Of a stretch of 64,000 bases of DNA, positions 44,033 to 53,867 are shown piece after piece. The notes below the pieces were generated by a model, which was not told where the DNA came from, did no database searches, and saw nothing but the letters and a program-made list of their open reading frames with translations. Both the position numbers and the translations under genes were made by a program. Source of the DNA: Marinobacter salarius (GTDB taxonomy: Bacteria; Pseudomonadota; Gammaproteobacteria; Pseudomonadales; Oleiphilaceae); assembly GCF_032922745.1 (NCBI RefSeq), contig NZ_CP136693.1:4154001-4218000 (forward strand), written 5' to 3'. The first letter of the stretch is position 1; each line of letters starts with the position of its first letter.

Positions 44033-44078
44033 AAAAGCCCCACTGGCTGTCGTTTAAACGACCTCCAGCGGGGCTCTC
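44033..44078 (-). terminator. Intrinsic terminator after mucD
   Basis: Outer arms AGCCCC-A-CTGG and CCAG-C-GGGGCT pair with a single mismatch. They enclose a perfect 14-nt palindrome GTCGTTTAAACGAC (44049-44062). On the minus strand the stem is followed by TTTTG, fitting termination of the rpoE-mucABCD transcript. The plus-strand side also has a short T run. Confidence 0.85.
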
Positions 44079-44125
44079 GATTTTGTACCGTTTTGTGTCC
44101 GCCGATCCGGCCGGCGGATCAACTG

Positions 44126-45607
44126 TCAGGGCTTCATCACCAGATAAGTGGCCCGCCCCTGGCGAACAACCCTCACGGATACGGCACTGTCGTCTGGCAA
44201 GGATGACACCGCTTCACGGAAATCCTCCACGGATGTGACCTTGCGGCGGTTAAGTTCGGTGATCACGTCCCGTGGACGGATACCCGCATCAAGCGCCGGA
44301 CCGCGGGCAACGTCTGTTACAAGCACTCCTCCGGATACCCCCAGTGATTCCTGGAGTTCAGCTGGCAAGGGCTCAACCGTCATCCCCAAGGGCGCCGCGG
44401 ACGGACTGTTGTTGCCGGAAGCCGGAGCAGATGCTTGCTCTGAACCCTCTTCCGGCAGTTTGCCGATTTCAACATCCAGTGTAATTTGCCGGCCTTCCCT
44501 CATAACTTCCATGGTGGCCGTCTCACCGACCGGAGTGCGACCGACCATCGGCGGCAAATCTGAAGATAGGGTGACGTCTTCGCCCGAGTATTCGAGCACA
44601 ATATCACCCGCCTGCAATCCCGCTTTCTCGGCCGGGGAGCCTACCATCACCTCTGCAACAAGGGCACCACGAGGACGCTTCAGACCGAACGACTCCGCCA
44701 GGTCACGATTGACTTCCTGTATCAGTACACCCAGCCAACCGCGGGACACCGATCCATTGTCTCTGATCTGCCGGAATACGTTCATGGCATCGTCAATGGG
44801 GATAGCGAAGGACACCCCCATGAATCCACCCGAGCGGGTGTAGATCTGGGAGTTAATACCCACAACCTCGCCGTCCAGGTTAAACAGCGGCCCGCCGGAG
44901 TTACCCGGGTTGATAGCAACGTCGGTCTGGATAAACGGAACGTAGTTTTCCGATGGCAGTGAGCGGCCCAGTGCACTGACAATGCCAGCTGTTACCGTGT
45001 AATCAAAGCCAAAGGGCGAACCGATGGCCAGGACCCACTCACCCACTTTCAGATCTTTGGAGCGCCCGACCCGAACCACCGGCAAGTCGTCGCCACCTTC
45101 AATTTTGAGCACCGCCATGTCGGAACGTGGATCGGTGCCAACCAGTTTGGCGGGCAACTCACGACGATCATTCAGACGCACAATGATCTCATCAGCGCCT
45201 TCCACCACGTGGTTATTGGTCAACACATAGCCATCGCTGGAAACGATAAACCCGGACCCCATGGACTGACGTGGGGCTGAACCACCTGGGCTTCCGCCAA
45301 AGGGTGACTGAGGACCGCGGAAGAAATCCTGGAAAAACTCCGGCAACTGCTCAAGCTGTCGATCATTAAAAGGGAGGTCGTGAGAGCGGCCACTACCCGC
45401 CGACTTGGGCTCAGTCGTCGTGCTGATATTGACCACAGCATTCGAGTTTTCTTCGACCAACTCGGTAAAATCAGGGAGATTCTGAGCCGAGGCAGACTGG
45501 GCCAGTGACAATGGAACAAGAAGACACAAGAGATACCAGACGAACACGATGGAACCTTGGCGTTGAGGCCGGCACTGCGTGTCTTGATCGTTCTTTACTT
45601 CAGGCAT
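44126..45607 (-). CDS. mucD: Periplasmic Do-family serine protease
   Basis: DegP-like protease of the periplasm that clears misfolded proteins and restrains sigma-E. I used the internal ATG (493 residues) because it has an AGGGGG ribosome-binding site and opens into a signal peptide ending near SAQN. Catalytic His is in NNHVVEG, Asp in DMAVLKI and Ser in NPGNSGGPL. Two PDZ domains follow. It ends the rpoE-mucA-mucB-rseC-mucD cluster. Confidence 0.95.
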   Translation of the reverse strand: MPEVKNDQDTQCRPQRQGSIVFVWYLLCLLVPLSLAQSASAQNLPDFTELVEENSNAVVNISTTTEPKSAGSGRSHDLPFNDRQLEQLPEFFQDFFRGPQSPFGGSPGGSAPRQSMGSGFIVSSDGYVLTNNHVVEGADEIIVRLNDRRELPAKLVGTDPRSDMAVLKIEGGDDLPVVRVGRSKDLKVGEWVLAIGSPFGFDYTVTAGIVSALGRSLPSENYVPFIQTDVAINPGNSGGPLFNLDGEVVGINSQIYTRSGGFMGVSFAIPIDDAMNVFRQIRDNGSVSRGWLGVLIQEVNRDLAESFGLKRPRGALVAEVMVGSPAEKAGLQAGDIVLEYSGEDVTLSSDLPPMVGRTPVGETATMEVMREGRQITLDVEIGKLPEEGSEQASAPASGNNSPSAAPLGMTVEPLPAELQESLGVSGGVLVTDVARGPALDAGIRPRDVITELNRRKVTSVEDFREAVSSLPDDSAVSVRVVRQGRATYLVMKP

Positions 45608-45686
45608 TAAAGACCCCCTGTTCAGCGGACGTTGTATACTCAATGTGCGGTCAAAGCCAATAATTTCAACAGAAGCTGTCGGAACA

Positions 45687-46145
45687 TCACTCGGGGGAAG
45701 CAACTGACGCCTGCCTGACATCCACCAGCGTCGGCTCCCAGGTTTTCGTTGTACGTGACTGCCCACGACGGGCAGCCAGGAAGCCCAGGGCAAGCCCCGT
45801 TGCAGCACCCATCATAGCGACGGCTTCATTGGCCGCATGACCTACCGACAACTGATGCCCCAATACAGCCCCCGCCACCATTGACACCAGTGGCACCGCA
45901 TAAACCAGCAGGGAAGCACCCAGTAGCGCGGCCTCATCAATGGCCACCGTCACCTCGTCACCCACCCTGGCGCCAAGGCTGTTGGCCACCAGAACCTGAT
46001 TGGCCCTGCCGCCTGAGACACTGGCCAGTAAGCGCTGACCACAACCATGGCGAGCCGAACAACTTTCGCAGGCACTTGTGCGAATCGTCTGTACCCACAC
46101 CCTGTCGCCGGCAACACCAACTACCCTGCCAGTTTCAGTAATCAC
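45687..46145 (-). CDS. rseC: SoxR-reducing/RseC family protein
   Basis: Inner-membrane protein (MucC in Pseudomonas) that modulates sigma-E activity. The 152-residue protein carries the N-terminal CESCSARHGCG cluster of the RseC family. Two central TM helices follow at about 74-120. The stop of mucB overlaps its start by 4 nt. A redox role is suggested by family only. Confidence 0.92.
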   Translation of the reverse strand: MITETGRVVGVAGDRVWVQTIRTSACESCSARHGCGQRLLASVSGGRANQVLVANSLGARVGDEVTVAIDEAALLGASLLVYAVPLVSMVAGAVLGHQLSVGHAANEAVAMMGAATGLALGFLAARRGQSRTTKTWEPTLVDVRQASVASPE

Positions 46146-47191
46146 TTCTGCCCTCCGCCAAACGCCAGGGTATCGTCAACCTTCACCGACTCGGCCACCT
46201 TACGGGCGGTCGTCGGCGGAATCTCCCCGACGACGGTCACGAAAAAGGCAACGTCATCGACGTTGATCTGTTTCATATACACCGTCGTGGCACCAATTCG
46301 CGAAGCGCCTGTGGGCATCGCCATCTTCCGTGCTGGCTCCACAAACACCGAAAAGGCCGCCAGCCCGTCCGAGAACGCCACGGCTTGCCCTTTACCCGAC
46401 CGCGGTGAAGCCGCGGGAACAAAGCCGTCCGGGCGCCACTCAAGCGTCCAGCCATCCATCCGCGCTGCGGGAGACGACGTCTGTTCAGGGTCTAGTTTCC
46501 GCTTGATGGCTTCCCCTTCTGTTCTTACGATAAATTCGCTATCTGGAAGGGAGTCCGTTATTTCAAGGCTGGTAAACTGAAAATGCTCAAGCACCTCACC
46601 GCCGACGGAACGCACATGACTTTTCACCAACAGCCCGGTGGATTTTTCCAGCCACAACTGGTGACTGTATCGAAGATCATCCCTCGCCCTGAGTCCGAGC
46701 TTGACCACATCGTAACCAGCAATACGATCATCTCCCACCAGCTCCGGCTGATACCATTGACTGACCGGCATCAACTGGTGGGAAAAAGCCTCAGCAAAAG
46801 GGCCCGACGGAATGACCTGATCCAACTGAATGCGCCCGTGGTCAGGAAGCACACAGATGACCCGCATCCCCTTTCGAACGATCTCACCACTGGCTCCGTC
46901 CTGCAGAACCAACCGCTCTTCCACCATACCATCCCGATACCGGTGCGCAATCTGCATAGAACTGACCTGATCGCCCCGGGCATACACAAAGACGCCGCGA
47001 TAGGACGTCATATTCAGGGAGGGACCAAGGCGGTCGAGCCAATATTCGGCGCGCTCCTCATTGTTCCCGGCATTCTCCGTAGCATTGGCAGACACCTGCC
47101 ACATCAGCCCGGCGAAAAAGGCTAACATGACCACCCTATGCCCGATTGCACCGGGGAATCGACTCCGGATTGCCGTTACGATTCTGCCCAT
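46142..47191 (-). CDS. mucB: Sigma-E regulatory protein MucB/RseB
   Basis: Periplasmic sensor that binds the MucA/RseA anti-sigma factor and protects it from proteolysis until lipid or LPS stress. The internal ATG gives 349 residues with a signal peptide ending near SANA. A GGAG ribosome-binding site is 11 nt upstream; the longer frame begins with TTG. The N-terminal lipoprotein-carrier-like fold and C-terminal RseB domain are recognisable. Confidence 0.93.
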   Translation of the reverse strand: MGRIVTAIRSRFPGAIGHRVVMLAFFAGLMWQVSANATENAGNNEERAEYWLDRLGPSLNMTSYRGVFVYARGDQVSSMQIAHRYRDGMVEERLVLQDGASGEIVRKGMRVICVLPDHGRIQLDQVIPSGPFAEAFSHQLMPVSQWYQPELVGDDRIAGYDVVKLGLRARDDLRYSHQLWLEKSTGLLVKSHVRSVGGEVLEHFQFTSLEITDSLPDSEFIVRTEGEAIKRKLDPEQTSSPAARMDGWTLEWRPDGFVPAASPRSGKGQAVAFSDGLAAFSVFVEPARKMAMPTGASRIGATTVYMKQINVDDVAFFVTVVGEIPPTTARKVAESVKVDDTLAFGGGQK

Positions 47192-47232
47192 TAGCGGTTC
47201 AACTCCAGCCAGTATCCCAAGAACATGAAGCG

Positions 47233-47802
47233 TCAATACTCTGGCCCGGACGCGCTAACAACCCGCGCATAACCAACCGAGCCCCGGCCGGCTCCTACAC
47301 TGTTATGTTGGGCGTGCTCAAGAAGGTAGCGGCTGAGGTGCTCCCATTGCTCCTCATCAAGGCCTTGCAACGCCACCTCCGGGACCGGCTCGGCAGCCGC
47401 CCCCCTCGGATCCTGTTCTTCCGCAACGCCCGCTGTTGCAATCGTTCCACCATCTTCGGCGGACTCCCAACCAGCACCGGCGCCAAAACCAATCACCGCC
47501 GCCAGCGTGACCATGGCAAATGCTGGCCAGTGCCAGCTTTTATCCCGGCGGGACATAGATCCAGCGGTCGCCGCATGCGGTAGAGTACCACTGCCGTCCA
47601 GAGCGTCCCTGACCCCGGCGCTGACATCCACATCCTCCGGTGCCACACCGCCCTGATGCATCAGATCCCGCACCTGCTGCCAACGTTGCCACTGCGAACG
47701 AACCTGATCCTGCTCAGCATGCGACAGCAGTCTGCGAACCGACAATTCATCTGCCTCGTCATCCATCATTGCAGACAGCGTTTCTTTGAGACGATCATCC
47801 AT
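47233..47802 (-). CDS. mucA: Anti-sigma factor MucA/RseA
   Basis: Single-pass inner-membrane anti-sigma-E factor of 189 residues. The N-terminal cytosolic domain MDDRLKETLSAMMDDEADE matches the family. A TM helix lies at about 92-112, followed by a periplasmic tail. I used the second ATG because GAGG is 8 nt upstream; the first ATG overlaps the rpoE stop (TAATG), so coupled initiation there is also possible. Confidence 0.93.
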   Translation of the reverse strand: MDDRLKETLSAMMDDEADELSVRRLLSHAEQDQVRSQWQRWQQVRDLMHQGGVAPEDVDVSAGVRDALDGSGTLPHAATAGSMSRRDKSWHWPAFAMVTLAAVIGFGAGAGWESAEDGGTIATAGVAEEQDPRGAAAEPVPEVALQGLDEEQWEHLSRYLLEHAQHNSVGAGRGSVGYARVVSASGPEY

Positions 47803-47816
47803 AGGATGCAACCTCA

Positions 47817-48434
47817 TTACGTCCGGGAATCATTTAATAAGGGGCCCAGGTGGCGATCGACCGCATCCCGTGCCCTGAATATTCGTGACCTTACCGTGCC
47901 GATGGGGCACTCGAGAATACCGGCGATGTCTTCGTAGCTCAGCCCATCATACTCCCTGAGCAAAAACGCAGATCGGAGCTCCTCCGGCAGGTTTGATATC
48001 GCCTCTCTGAGCGCGCTTTGCAACTGGTCTCGTTGCAACAGCTTCTCTGGAGACGCATTGTCCCTGAGCCTTGAACCGTCGTCATAGTTCTCAGCTTCAC
48101 CCGCATCGGCACTGCCCTGCGGACGACGACCCCGGGACTCCAGGAAATTCTTGGCCGTGTTCACGGCGATCCGGTACAACCAGGTGTAGAACGCGCTGTC
48201 TCCCCGAAAACGGTCAATCGCCCGGTACGCCTTGACGAAGGTTTCCTGGGTAAGGTCCATCACCTCCTGGCTGTCGTAGACATAACGACTGATAATCGAC
48301 GCCACCCGGGACTGATATTTGACGACCAGAAGATCAAAGGCAGGCCGGTCACCATGACGGACCTTTCTTACCAGTTGAAGGTCTGTCTGGCTTTCGCTGT
48401 TTTCTTCCTTGTGTCTTTCTGTATCCGCATTCAT
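47817..48434 (-). CDS. rpoE: RNA polymerase sigma-E factor
   Basis: ECF sigma factor (AlgU/RpoE) of envelope stress. Region 2 contains GDSAFYTWLYRIAVNTAKN. Region 4 contains GLSYEDIAGILECPIGTVRSRIFRAR. I placed the start at the ATG giving MNADTERHKEENS (205 residues), near the length of AlgU (193). None of four in-frame ATGs has a good ribosome-binding site, so the start is uncertain and could be as far as 48518. The gene heads rpoE-mucABCD and is divergent from nadB. Confidence 0.93.
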   Translation of the reverse strand: MNADTERHKEENSESQTDLQLVRKVRHGDRPAFDLLVVKYQSRVASIISRYVYDSQEVMDLTQETFVKAYRAIDRFRGDSAFYTWLYRIAVNTAKNFLESRGRRPQGSADAGEAENYDDGSRLRDNASPEKLLQRDQLQSALREAISNLPEELRSAFLLREYDGLSYEDIAGILECPIGTVRSRIFRARDAVDRHLGPLLNDSRT

Positions 48435-48569
48435 GGACGGGGTGCCGGGGTTGCCATAGCGTTCGACCATCTGGCCCACTTGTCTGCTATTCAATGGAAT
48501 CATGCTGCTGCCCGGCATCCGATGAGTCTACAATGCCCCCACTTACTTGGGAGCACCCCGTCAGGCCAA

Positions 48570-48596
48570 ATAGACAGCGAGCGCAAAGTTTAGTTC
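48570..48596 (-). promoter_or_regulatory. Candidate sigma-E promoter of rpoE
   Basis: On the minus strand, GAACTA (48596-48591) is followed after exactly 16 nt by TCTAT (48574-48570). This fits the RpoE/AlgU consensus GAACTT-N16-TCTnA with one clear -35 mismatch. It implies autoregulation of the rpoE-mucABCD operon, as known in relatives. The site is within the short gap between rpoE and the divergent nadB start. Confidence 0.65.
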
Positions 48597-48612
48597 AATA
48601 CACATCCACATT

Positions 48613-50238
48613 ATGGCCCGTGATTACGACCCGATGCCACAGTCCTACGAATTCGATGTCCTGATTGTCGGCAGCGGTGCTGCCGGCCTCACTGTTGCCC
48701 TGAATTTGCCCGAGCACTTGCGGATCGCCGTAATCAGCAAGGCCGATATCAGCAGCGGTGCAACTCTCTGGGCCCAGGGCGGCATCGCAGCCGTGCTGGA
48801 TGACGACGACTCCCTTGAGAATCACGTTAGCGATACTCTCAACGCAGGGGGCGGTCTCTGCCATGAGGATGCCGTCCGGTTTACCGTCGAGCATGGCCGC
48901 GAAAGTATCAACTGGCTGATCGACAGCGGTGTTACCTTTACCCGCGATGACCAGTCCCAGTACCACCTGACACGGGAGGGCGGGCATAGCCACCGTCGCA
49001 TTATCCACGCGGCCGATGCCACCGGCCACGCCGTTTCCACCACTCTGACGTCCCAGGCCCAGGCGCGACCCAACATTACCCTGATGTCCCGTCGGGTTGC
49101 CGTGGACCTGATCACCAATCGCAAGCTGGCGTTGCCCGGAAACGCGTGCGTAGGCGCCTACATACTGAATCTGGAAGACAACCATGTCGAATTGTTCCGG
49201 GCCCGCTTCACCATCCTCGCCACCGGCGGCGCCAGCAAGGCGTATCGCTACACCACCAACCCGGACGGAGCTTCGGGCGACGGTATAGCCATGGCCTGGC
49301 GCGCCGGCTGCCGGGTCGGCAATATGGAGTTCAACCAGTTCCACCCCACGTGCCTGTACCACCCACATGCCAAGTCGTTCCTGATTACCGAGGCGGTAAG
49401 GGGCGAAGGCGGTGTGCTGAAGCTTCCGGACGGCTCCCGCTTTATGGATCGCTTCGATGAGAGGGGCGAACTCGCGCCCCGGGATATCGTTGCCCGCGCC
49501 ATCGACCACGAAATGAAACGGCTGGGCGCTGATCATCTATACCTGGACATCAGCCATAAACCGGCCGAGTTCATCAGGCAGCATTTTCCAACCATTCGCG
49601 AAAAATGCCTGGCGTTCGGGATTGATATCACCAAAGAACCGATCCCGGTGGTACCCGCCGCGCACTACACCTGTGGCGGCATACTCAGTGACGAGCGCGC
49701 CCGCACCGACATCAACCAGCTTTATGTTGTCGGCGAGGCAGCCTTTACCGGTCTTCATGGCGCCAATCGCATGGCTAGTAACTCCCTGCTTGAATGCCTG
49801 GTCTACGGCCGTGCCGCCGCTGCGGACATAGCGCGACGAGAATCGGATATTCCTGCACCGCCACAAGCACCGGACTGGGACGAAAGCCAGGTAAGGGATT
49901 CCGACGAAGACGTGGTAATCTCCCACAACTGGGACGAATTGCGGCATTTCATGTGGGACTATGTCGGCATCGTTCGTACCACCAAACGCCTGCAGAGAGC
50001 CAAGCACCGGATCGATCTGCTGGAACGGGAAATTGGCGAGTTCTACAGCAACTACCGGGTCTCGAACGACCTGCTTGAGCTGCGCAACCTGGTGACCGTG
50101 GCGGACCTGATTATCTGTTCCGCGTTGCAGCGCCGGGAAAGTCGCGGCCTGCACTACACACTGGATTTCCCCGGACTACTCCATGAGGCAAGGGATACCG
50201 TACTGGTTCCCACCACTTACCGGCGGTCGTCTCCCTGA
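48613..50238 (+). CDS. nadB: L-aspartate oxidase
   Basis: FAD enzyme that oxidises L-aspartate to iminoaspartate, the first step of NAD synthesis. The 541-residue protein has the FAD-binding [12 protein letters not shown] loop, the [15 protein letters not shown] segment, and the catalytic-type [12 protein letters not shown] and HPTCLYHP regions. It is divergent from rpoE, the order known in Pseudomonas. Confidence 0.96.
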   Translation: MARDYDPMPQSYEFDVLIVGSGAAGLTVALNLPEHLRIAVISKADISSGATLWAQGGIAAVLDDDDSLENHVSDTLNAGGGLCHEDAVRFTVEHGRESINWLIDSGVTFTRDDQSQYHLTREGGHSHRRIIHAADATGHAVSTTLTSQAQARPNITLMSRRVAVDLITNRKLALPGNACVGAYILNLEDNHVELFRARFTILATGGASKAYRYTTNPDGASGDGIAMAWRAGCRVGNMEFNQFHPTCLYHPHAKSFLITEAVRGEGGVLKLPDGSRFMDRFDERGELAPRDIVARAIDHEMKRLGADHLYLDISHKPAEFIRQHFPTIREKCLAFGIDITKEPIPVVPAAHYTCGGILSDERARTDINQLYVVGEAAFTGLHGANRMASNSLLECLVYGRAAAADIARRESDIPAPPQAPDWDESQVRDSDEDVVISHNWDELRHFMWDYVGIVRTTKRLQRAKHRIDLLEREIGEFYSNYRVSNDLLELRNLVTVADLIICSALQRRESRGLHYTLDFPGLLHEARDTVLVPTTYRRSSP

Positions 50239-50288
50239 AGGAAATGGCTCGGTCCACTCCAATGCCCACTGGTTAACTGAGAGAATCA

Positions 50289-50543
50289 ATGTCTGACAAC
50301 ACCGAATTCAATCGCCTCTACTGGCACAGCCGCCGCGGCATGCTTGAACTGGACGTTTTGCTGATCCCGTTCCTTGAAAACGCCTATCGAGACCTGCCCG
50401 CTGAAGGCCAGGCACGATACCAGAAACTGATCAACTGCGAGGACACCGATATGTTCGAGTGGTTCATGCAGCGTAGCCGCCCAGAAGACCCCGACCTGCA
50501 ACGCATCGTTGACCTCATACTGAACCGTGTCCAGCCGGATTGA
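50289..50543 (+). CDS. sdhE: FAD assembly factor SdhE
   Basis: Small chaperone that promotes covalent FAD insertion into succinate dehydrogenase. The 84-residue protein has the family motif RGMLELD at residues 16-22, with the essential glycine at 17. It overlaps ygfX by 17 nt and lies 50 nt after nadB. Confidence 0.94.
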   Translation: MSDNTEFNRLYWHSRRGMLELDVLLIPFLENAYRDLPAEGQARYQKLINCEDTDMFEWFMQRSRPEDPDLQRIVDLILNRVQPD

Positions 50544-51015
50544 ACTGACACTTATTCCATCCCACGCTGTCGGGCTACTGTGCGCCCTGCCCTGGCTGGC
50601 GCTGACCCTGTTCCTGGTCGCCGTGGCCAGTGAGTTTGGTTCACTCATTCTGACGCTGGTTGTTCCCTCACTCGTGGGCGCGGCTTTCCAGTACCGGCGA
50701 ACCGGCTTACTGGCCGGTCCGGCAGCCGTAACCGGACTCAGGGTCGAGAGCGAGCAACTATACGCGCGCCTTCGCTCGGGCCAGGACCGCGCCGTTATGG
50801 TTGCGGGCGAAAGTCGTTTGGGTGCCCACTTTGCGATCTTGAAACTGCGGTACTCCGGCACCATATCCTGTACATATCCTGTTGTCCTGGTTGCTGTTAC
50901 GCCGCGGTTTCGCAACATCCCGCCCGACGCGTTCCGCCGTTTGCGGGTGTGGCTTCGTCTTGGCCCGGCCTCTGGCGGCAAGGCATCGGGCCGCCAGACA
51001 CAGGAAATCCACTAA
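50527..51015 (+). CDS. ygfX: YgfX-family membrane protein
   Basis: A 162-residue inner-membrane protein with two predicted TM segments near residues 15-60 and a cytosolic tail. It starts with GTG inside sdhE. YgfX (CptA) in E. coli was described as a toxin partner of SdhE and as a cell-division inhibitor; the toxin role is disputed. Identification rests on size, TM pattern and position after sdhE. Confidence 0.75.
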   Translation: MSSRIELTLIPSHAVGLLCALPWLALTLFLVAVASEFGSLILTLVVPSLVGAAFQYRRTGLLAGPAAVTGLRVESEQLYARLRSGQDRAVMVAGESRLGAHFAILKLRYSGTISCTYPVVLVAVTPRFRNIPPDAFRRLRVWLRLGPASGGKASGRQTQEIH

Positions 51016-51029
51016 TTCTGGAGTGCTCC

Positions 51030-52028
51030 ATGTCAGACACCGAAAGTCCGTTGGCCAGCCACCCGCTTCCCCAACCCTGTTGCGTTTCCGTCTCTGACCG
51101 GATCATTGTTCGAATATCCGGGCCCGGCACTGACAAGTTCTTGCAGGGTCAATTCAGCCAACAGATTGAAGATGTCACCCAGGTGCATTCGCCAAGAGCG
51201 GCAGCCTGTACGCCCAAGGGGCGCACCTATTGCCTGACCCGGTTGGTGAGGGATGGTGATGACATATTGATGGAGCTGCCAGCGGATCTCTCCGACGGCA
51301 CGGTGACTCATTTGCGCAAGTACCTGATGCTGTTCCGTGGTACGTCAATGGAGGTAGAGTCGGACGCTCGGATCGTCGGGCTTCTGGGCGATGCCGCAGT
51401 AGAAAAACTGCTACCAGAAAACACCAGTGCACTTGCAGTCGCAGGCGATTCCGTGAAAATCAGCGGAGGCCACCTGATACGCACGATGGACACCGCCGAA
51501 GGCATGGCCCGCTATGAGCTATGGCAAACGGGTGACCTGGACACGTCGCTGCAACAAGCTCTGGAGGAGATTCCTGCAGCCCCCCTCGCCGATTGGCAGG
51601 CTTCCGAAATTGCCGCCGGCGTAGCATCGCTCACGGCCGCCACTACGGAGAGCTTCGTGCCGCAAATGCTGAACTGGCAGCATGTTGGAGGCATCCACTT
51701 CAAGAAAGGCTGCTACACCGGGCAGGAAGTGATCGCGCGCATGCACTTCCTGGGGCAACTCAAGAAAAGCCTTTTCCGGTACACATGTGAGGGTGCCGGA
51801 ACCCTGCCTGCCCCCGGTGAGTCGCTGCTGGACGGAGACCGGTCAGTGGGAAATGTCGTGAATTCTGTTGGTTTCTCTGACGGACACTCGGAGATTCTGG
51901 CCGTTGTGCGCCACGATGCGGCGGAGAAATCATTGGTACCCGAGAGCGCCTCCGACGCGGCGCTGTCATTGCGCCCTTTGCCGTATTCTGTTCCGGAGCG
52001 TGAAAAAACCGACACGCCTGATACATAA
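51030..52028 (+). CDS. ygfZ: Folate-binding protein YgfZ
   Basis: Tetrahydrofolate-dependent protein that helps Fe-S enzyme repair or assembly. I used the ATG with a GGAG ribosome-binding site giving MSDTESPLA (332 residues); the longer frame runs through ygfX. The signature KGCYTGQE is at residues 226-233. It follows sdhE-ygfX in one likely operon. Confidence 0.93.
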   Translation: MSDTESPLASHPLPQPCCVSVSDRIIVRISGPGTDKFLQGQFSQQIEDVTQVHSPRAAACTPKGRTYCLTRLVRDGDDILMELPADLSDGTVTHLRKYLMLFRGTSMEVESDARIVGLLGDAAVEKLLPENTSALAVAGDSVKISGGHLIRTMDTAEGMARYELWQTGDLDTSLQQALEEIPAAPLADWQASEIAAGVASLTAATTESFVPQMLNWQHVGGIHFKKGCYTGQEVIARMHFLGQLKKSLFRYTCEGAGTLPAPGESLLDGDRSVGNVVNSVGFSDGHSEILAVVRHDAAEKSLVPESASDAALSLRPLPYSVPEREKTDTPDT

Positions 52029-52145
52029 GTTGACAGGAAGAATCTCGATAATTTGCTATAAAGTACGTCATATACATGAGCATATTAGCCTTTCCGGACC
52101 TTCCTTCCGGCCAGGTGACACTTCACAGGCGGATTCGAACTGACC

Positions 52146-52979
52146 ATGTCCAACATTGTAGAGACCATAATAACCGACCTGACCAACGCCATTGAAAACG
52201 ACAAACTGGTACTTCCGACGCTTCCGGAAGTTGCGCTTCAGGTACGTGACATTGCAGAGAATGAGGACTCGGCCATTCTTGATCTGGTGAAGGTCATCAG
52301 CAACGACACGGCCCTGTCAGCGCGTATTATTCGAGTCTGCAACAGCCCGCTATTTCGCGGCAGCCGGGCGATTGAGAACTTGAATATGGCGGTCAGTCGC
52401 CTGGGCATGGCTTATACCAGTAACCTGGCAATGGGTCTTGCCATGGAGCAGATGTTCCAGGCCACCTCGGACATGATCGACAAGCGCCTGCGTGCCACCT
52501 GGCAGAAGAGCACTGAAGTGGCGGGGGTGTGCCATGTACTGGCCCAGCATTACACCAACCTCAAAGCAGACCAGGCCACCCTTGCCGGGTTGGTTCACCT
52601 TATCGGGGTGTTGCCAATCCTGCGCTATGTTGAGGATCAGGATATCCAGATCAGCAGCATCATGCTGGACAATGTGATTGATGAGATTCATCCGCGTATC
52701 GGGGCGATGATTCTGCAGAAGTGGGATTTCCCGAAGGAACTTCAGAATGTGCCTTTGGAATACGCGAACCTGCATCGTGAGGTGCCGGCGGCGGATTATG
52801 CGGATCTGGTGATGATTGCCAATCTGCAGTTGATTGCCGGGACGGACCATCCCTGGACGGAGGTGGACTGGAAGACGATTTCGGCGTTTGATCGTCTTGG
52901 GTTGGATCCTGAGGTGGATATGAGCGAGGAAGAGGATCTGAACGCGCAGATGGAAGCTGCTATGGCGCTCCTCCAATAA
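52146..52979 (+). CDS. Stand-alone HDOD-domain protein
   Basis: A 277-residue protein made of a single HDOD domain (about 15-220) and a short acidic C terminus. Relatives often act as signalling or stress regulators, but no output domain is present. It opens with LPTLPEVALQVRDIAE, the usual HDOD start. No histidine-aspartate hydrolase pair is seen. It is followed by a structured repeat 12 nt after the stop. Confidence 0.85.
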   Translation: MSNIVETIITDLTNAIENDKLVLPTLPEVALQVRDIAENEDSAILDLVKVISNDTALSARIIRVCNSPLFRGSRAIENLNMAVSRLGMAYTSNLAMGLAMEQMFQATSDMIDKRLRATWQKSTEVAGVCHVLAQHYTNLKADQATLAGLVHLIGVLPILRYVEDQDIQISSIMLDNVIDEIHPRIGAMILQKWDFPKELQNVPLEYANLHREVPAADYADLVMIANLQLIAGTDHPWTEVDWKTISAFDRLGLDPEVDMSEEEDLNAQMEAAMALLQ

Positions 52980-52991
52980 TCTTTGGGGGCT

Positions 52992-53081
52992 GGCCAGAGG
53001 TGGGAGTATTTTTCTTCGGGAAAAGAACTCGCTTCGCTCAGACACCTTTTCCTGTCAGAGAAAATACTCCCACCTCCGGCC
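52992..53081 (+). repeat. Structured 3' element, copy 1
   Basis: A large imperfect hairpin 12 nt after the HDOD stop. The outer stem is 16 bp perfect (52997-53012 with 53061-53076). A small internal loop follows, then an inner stem GGAAAAG/CTTTTCC (53019-53025 with 53046-53052) and a 20-nt loop (53026-53045). A second copy is at 56825-56906 on the other strand. Both lie downstream of a gene in its sense direction. Confidence 0.85.
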
Positions 53082-53118
53082 GATCATAGTTGTTGCGGGT
53101 CGCCCTTTGCGCTCCGCG

Positions 53119-53865
53119 CTATTCCCTCGACTGGCTTTTTCCGTATTGTTCCAGCAGCTCCGATTTGTTTGGCAAAGACCAATCAACGGTCGGCAGGCCC
53201 TTCTGCTGTAACCACTCGTTCGCTCGGGAAAAATGCTTGCAGCCGAAGAAGCCGCGGTAGGCGCTTAACGGCGATGGATGTGGCCCGTCCAATACCAAAT
53301 GCTTGTTTCGGTCAATGTGCTGACCTTTTTTCTTGGCGTAGCTTCCCCAGAGTAGAAACACCACCCCCTCACGTTCCCGGTTGATGGTTTCGATGACACG
53401 GTCGGTGAAGGCTTCCCAGCCTTTGCCCTGGTGGGCGCCGGCCTGGCTTTGGACGACGGTGAGGACGCTGTTGAGAAGGAGCACGCCCTGCTCCGCCCAG
53501 GGTTGCAGGCAGCCGTGGTCTGGGGGCTGAATGCCGAGGTCGGCGTGAATTTCCTTGAAGATGTTGACCAGCGACGGCGGCGTGGCCACGTGCGGGCGCA
53601 CGGAGAAGCACAGGCCGTGGGCCTGGCCGGGACCGTGGTAGGGGTCCTGGCCGAGGATAACCACGCGCACCTTATCCAGCGGCGTGCTGTTCAGGGCGTT
53701 GAAGCAATGCTGGCTGGCGGGGAACAGGGTTTTCCCGGCCTGTTCCTCCGCCGCCAGGAATTCGGCCAGCTGCTTCATGTAGGGCTGACGGAATTCGTCA
53801 CCAAGGTGCTCCGTCCAACCTCGACCCGATTTTAGCTGGCTTGCCAGTATCTCCACCGGCTGCAT
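53119..53865 (-). CDS. ung: Uracil-DNA glycosylase
   Basis: Removes uracil from DNA. The 248-residue protein has the water-activating motif [14 protein letters not shown] and the C-terminal [11 protein letters not shown] motif of family 1. It starts 2 nt after the lysS stop, so prfB, lysS and ung may form one operon. Confidence 0.97.
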   Translation of the reverse strand: MQPVEILASQLKSGRGWTEHLGDEFRQPYMKQLAEFLAAEEQAGKTLFPASQHCFNALNSTPLDKVRVVILGQDPYHGPGQAHGLCFSVRPHVATPPSLVNIFKEIHADLGIQPPDHGCLQPWAEQGVLLLNSVLTVVQSQAGAHQGKGWEAFTDRVIETINREREGVVFLLWGSYAKKKGQHIDRNKHLVLDGPHPSPLSAYRGFFGCKHFSRANEWLQQKGLPTVDWSLPNKSELLEQYGKSQSRE

Positions 53866-53867
53866 GT

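Noticed and set aside
48595..49536. 313-residue open frame antisense to nadB
   Set aside because: It is the mirror of a GC-rich coding strand, has no recognisable domain or ribosome-binding site, and nadB explains the region fully.
52983..53384. Open frame of 133 residues beginning in repeat copy 1
   Set aside because: Its first part is translated repeat, and it runs antisense through ung. A similar peptide (GKELASL) arises from copy 2, confirming a repeat-derived artefact.
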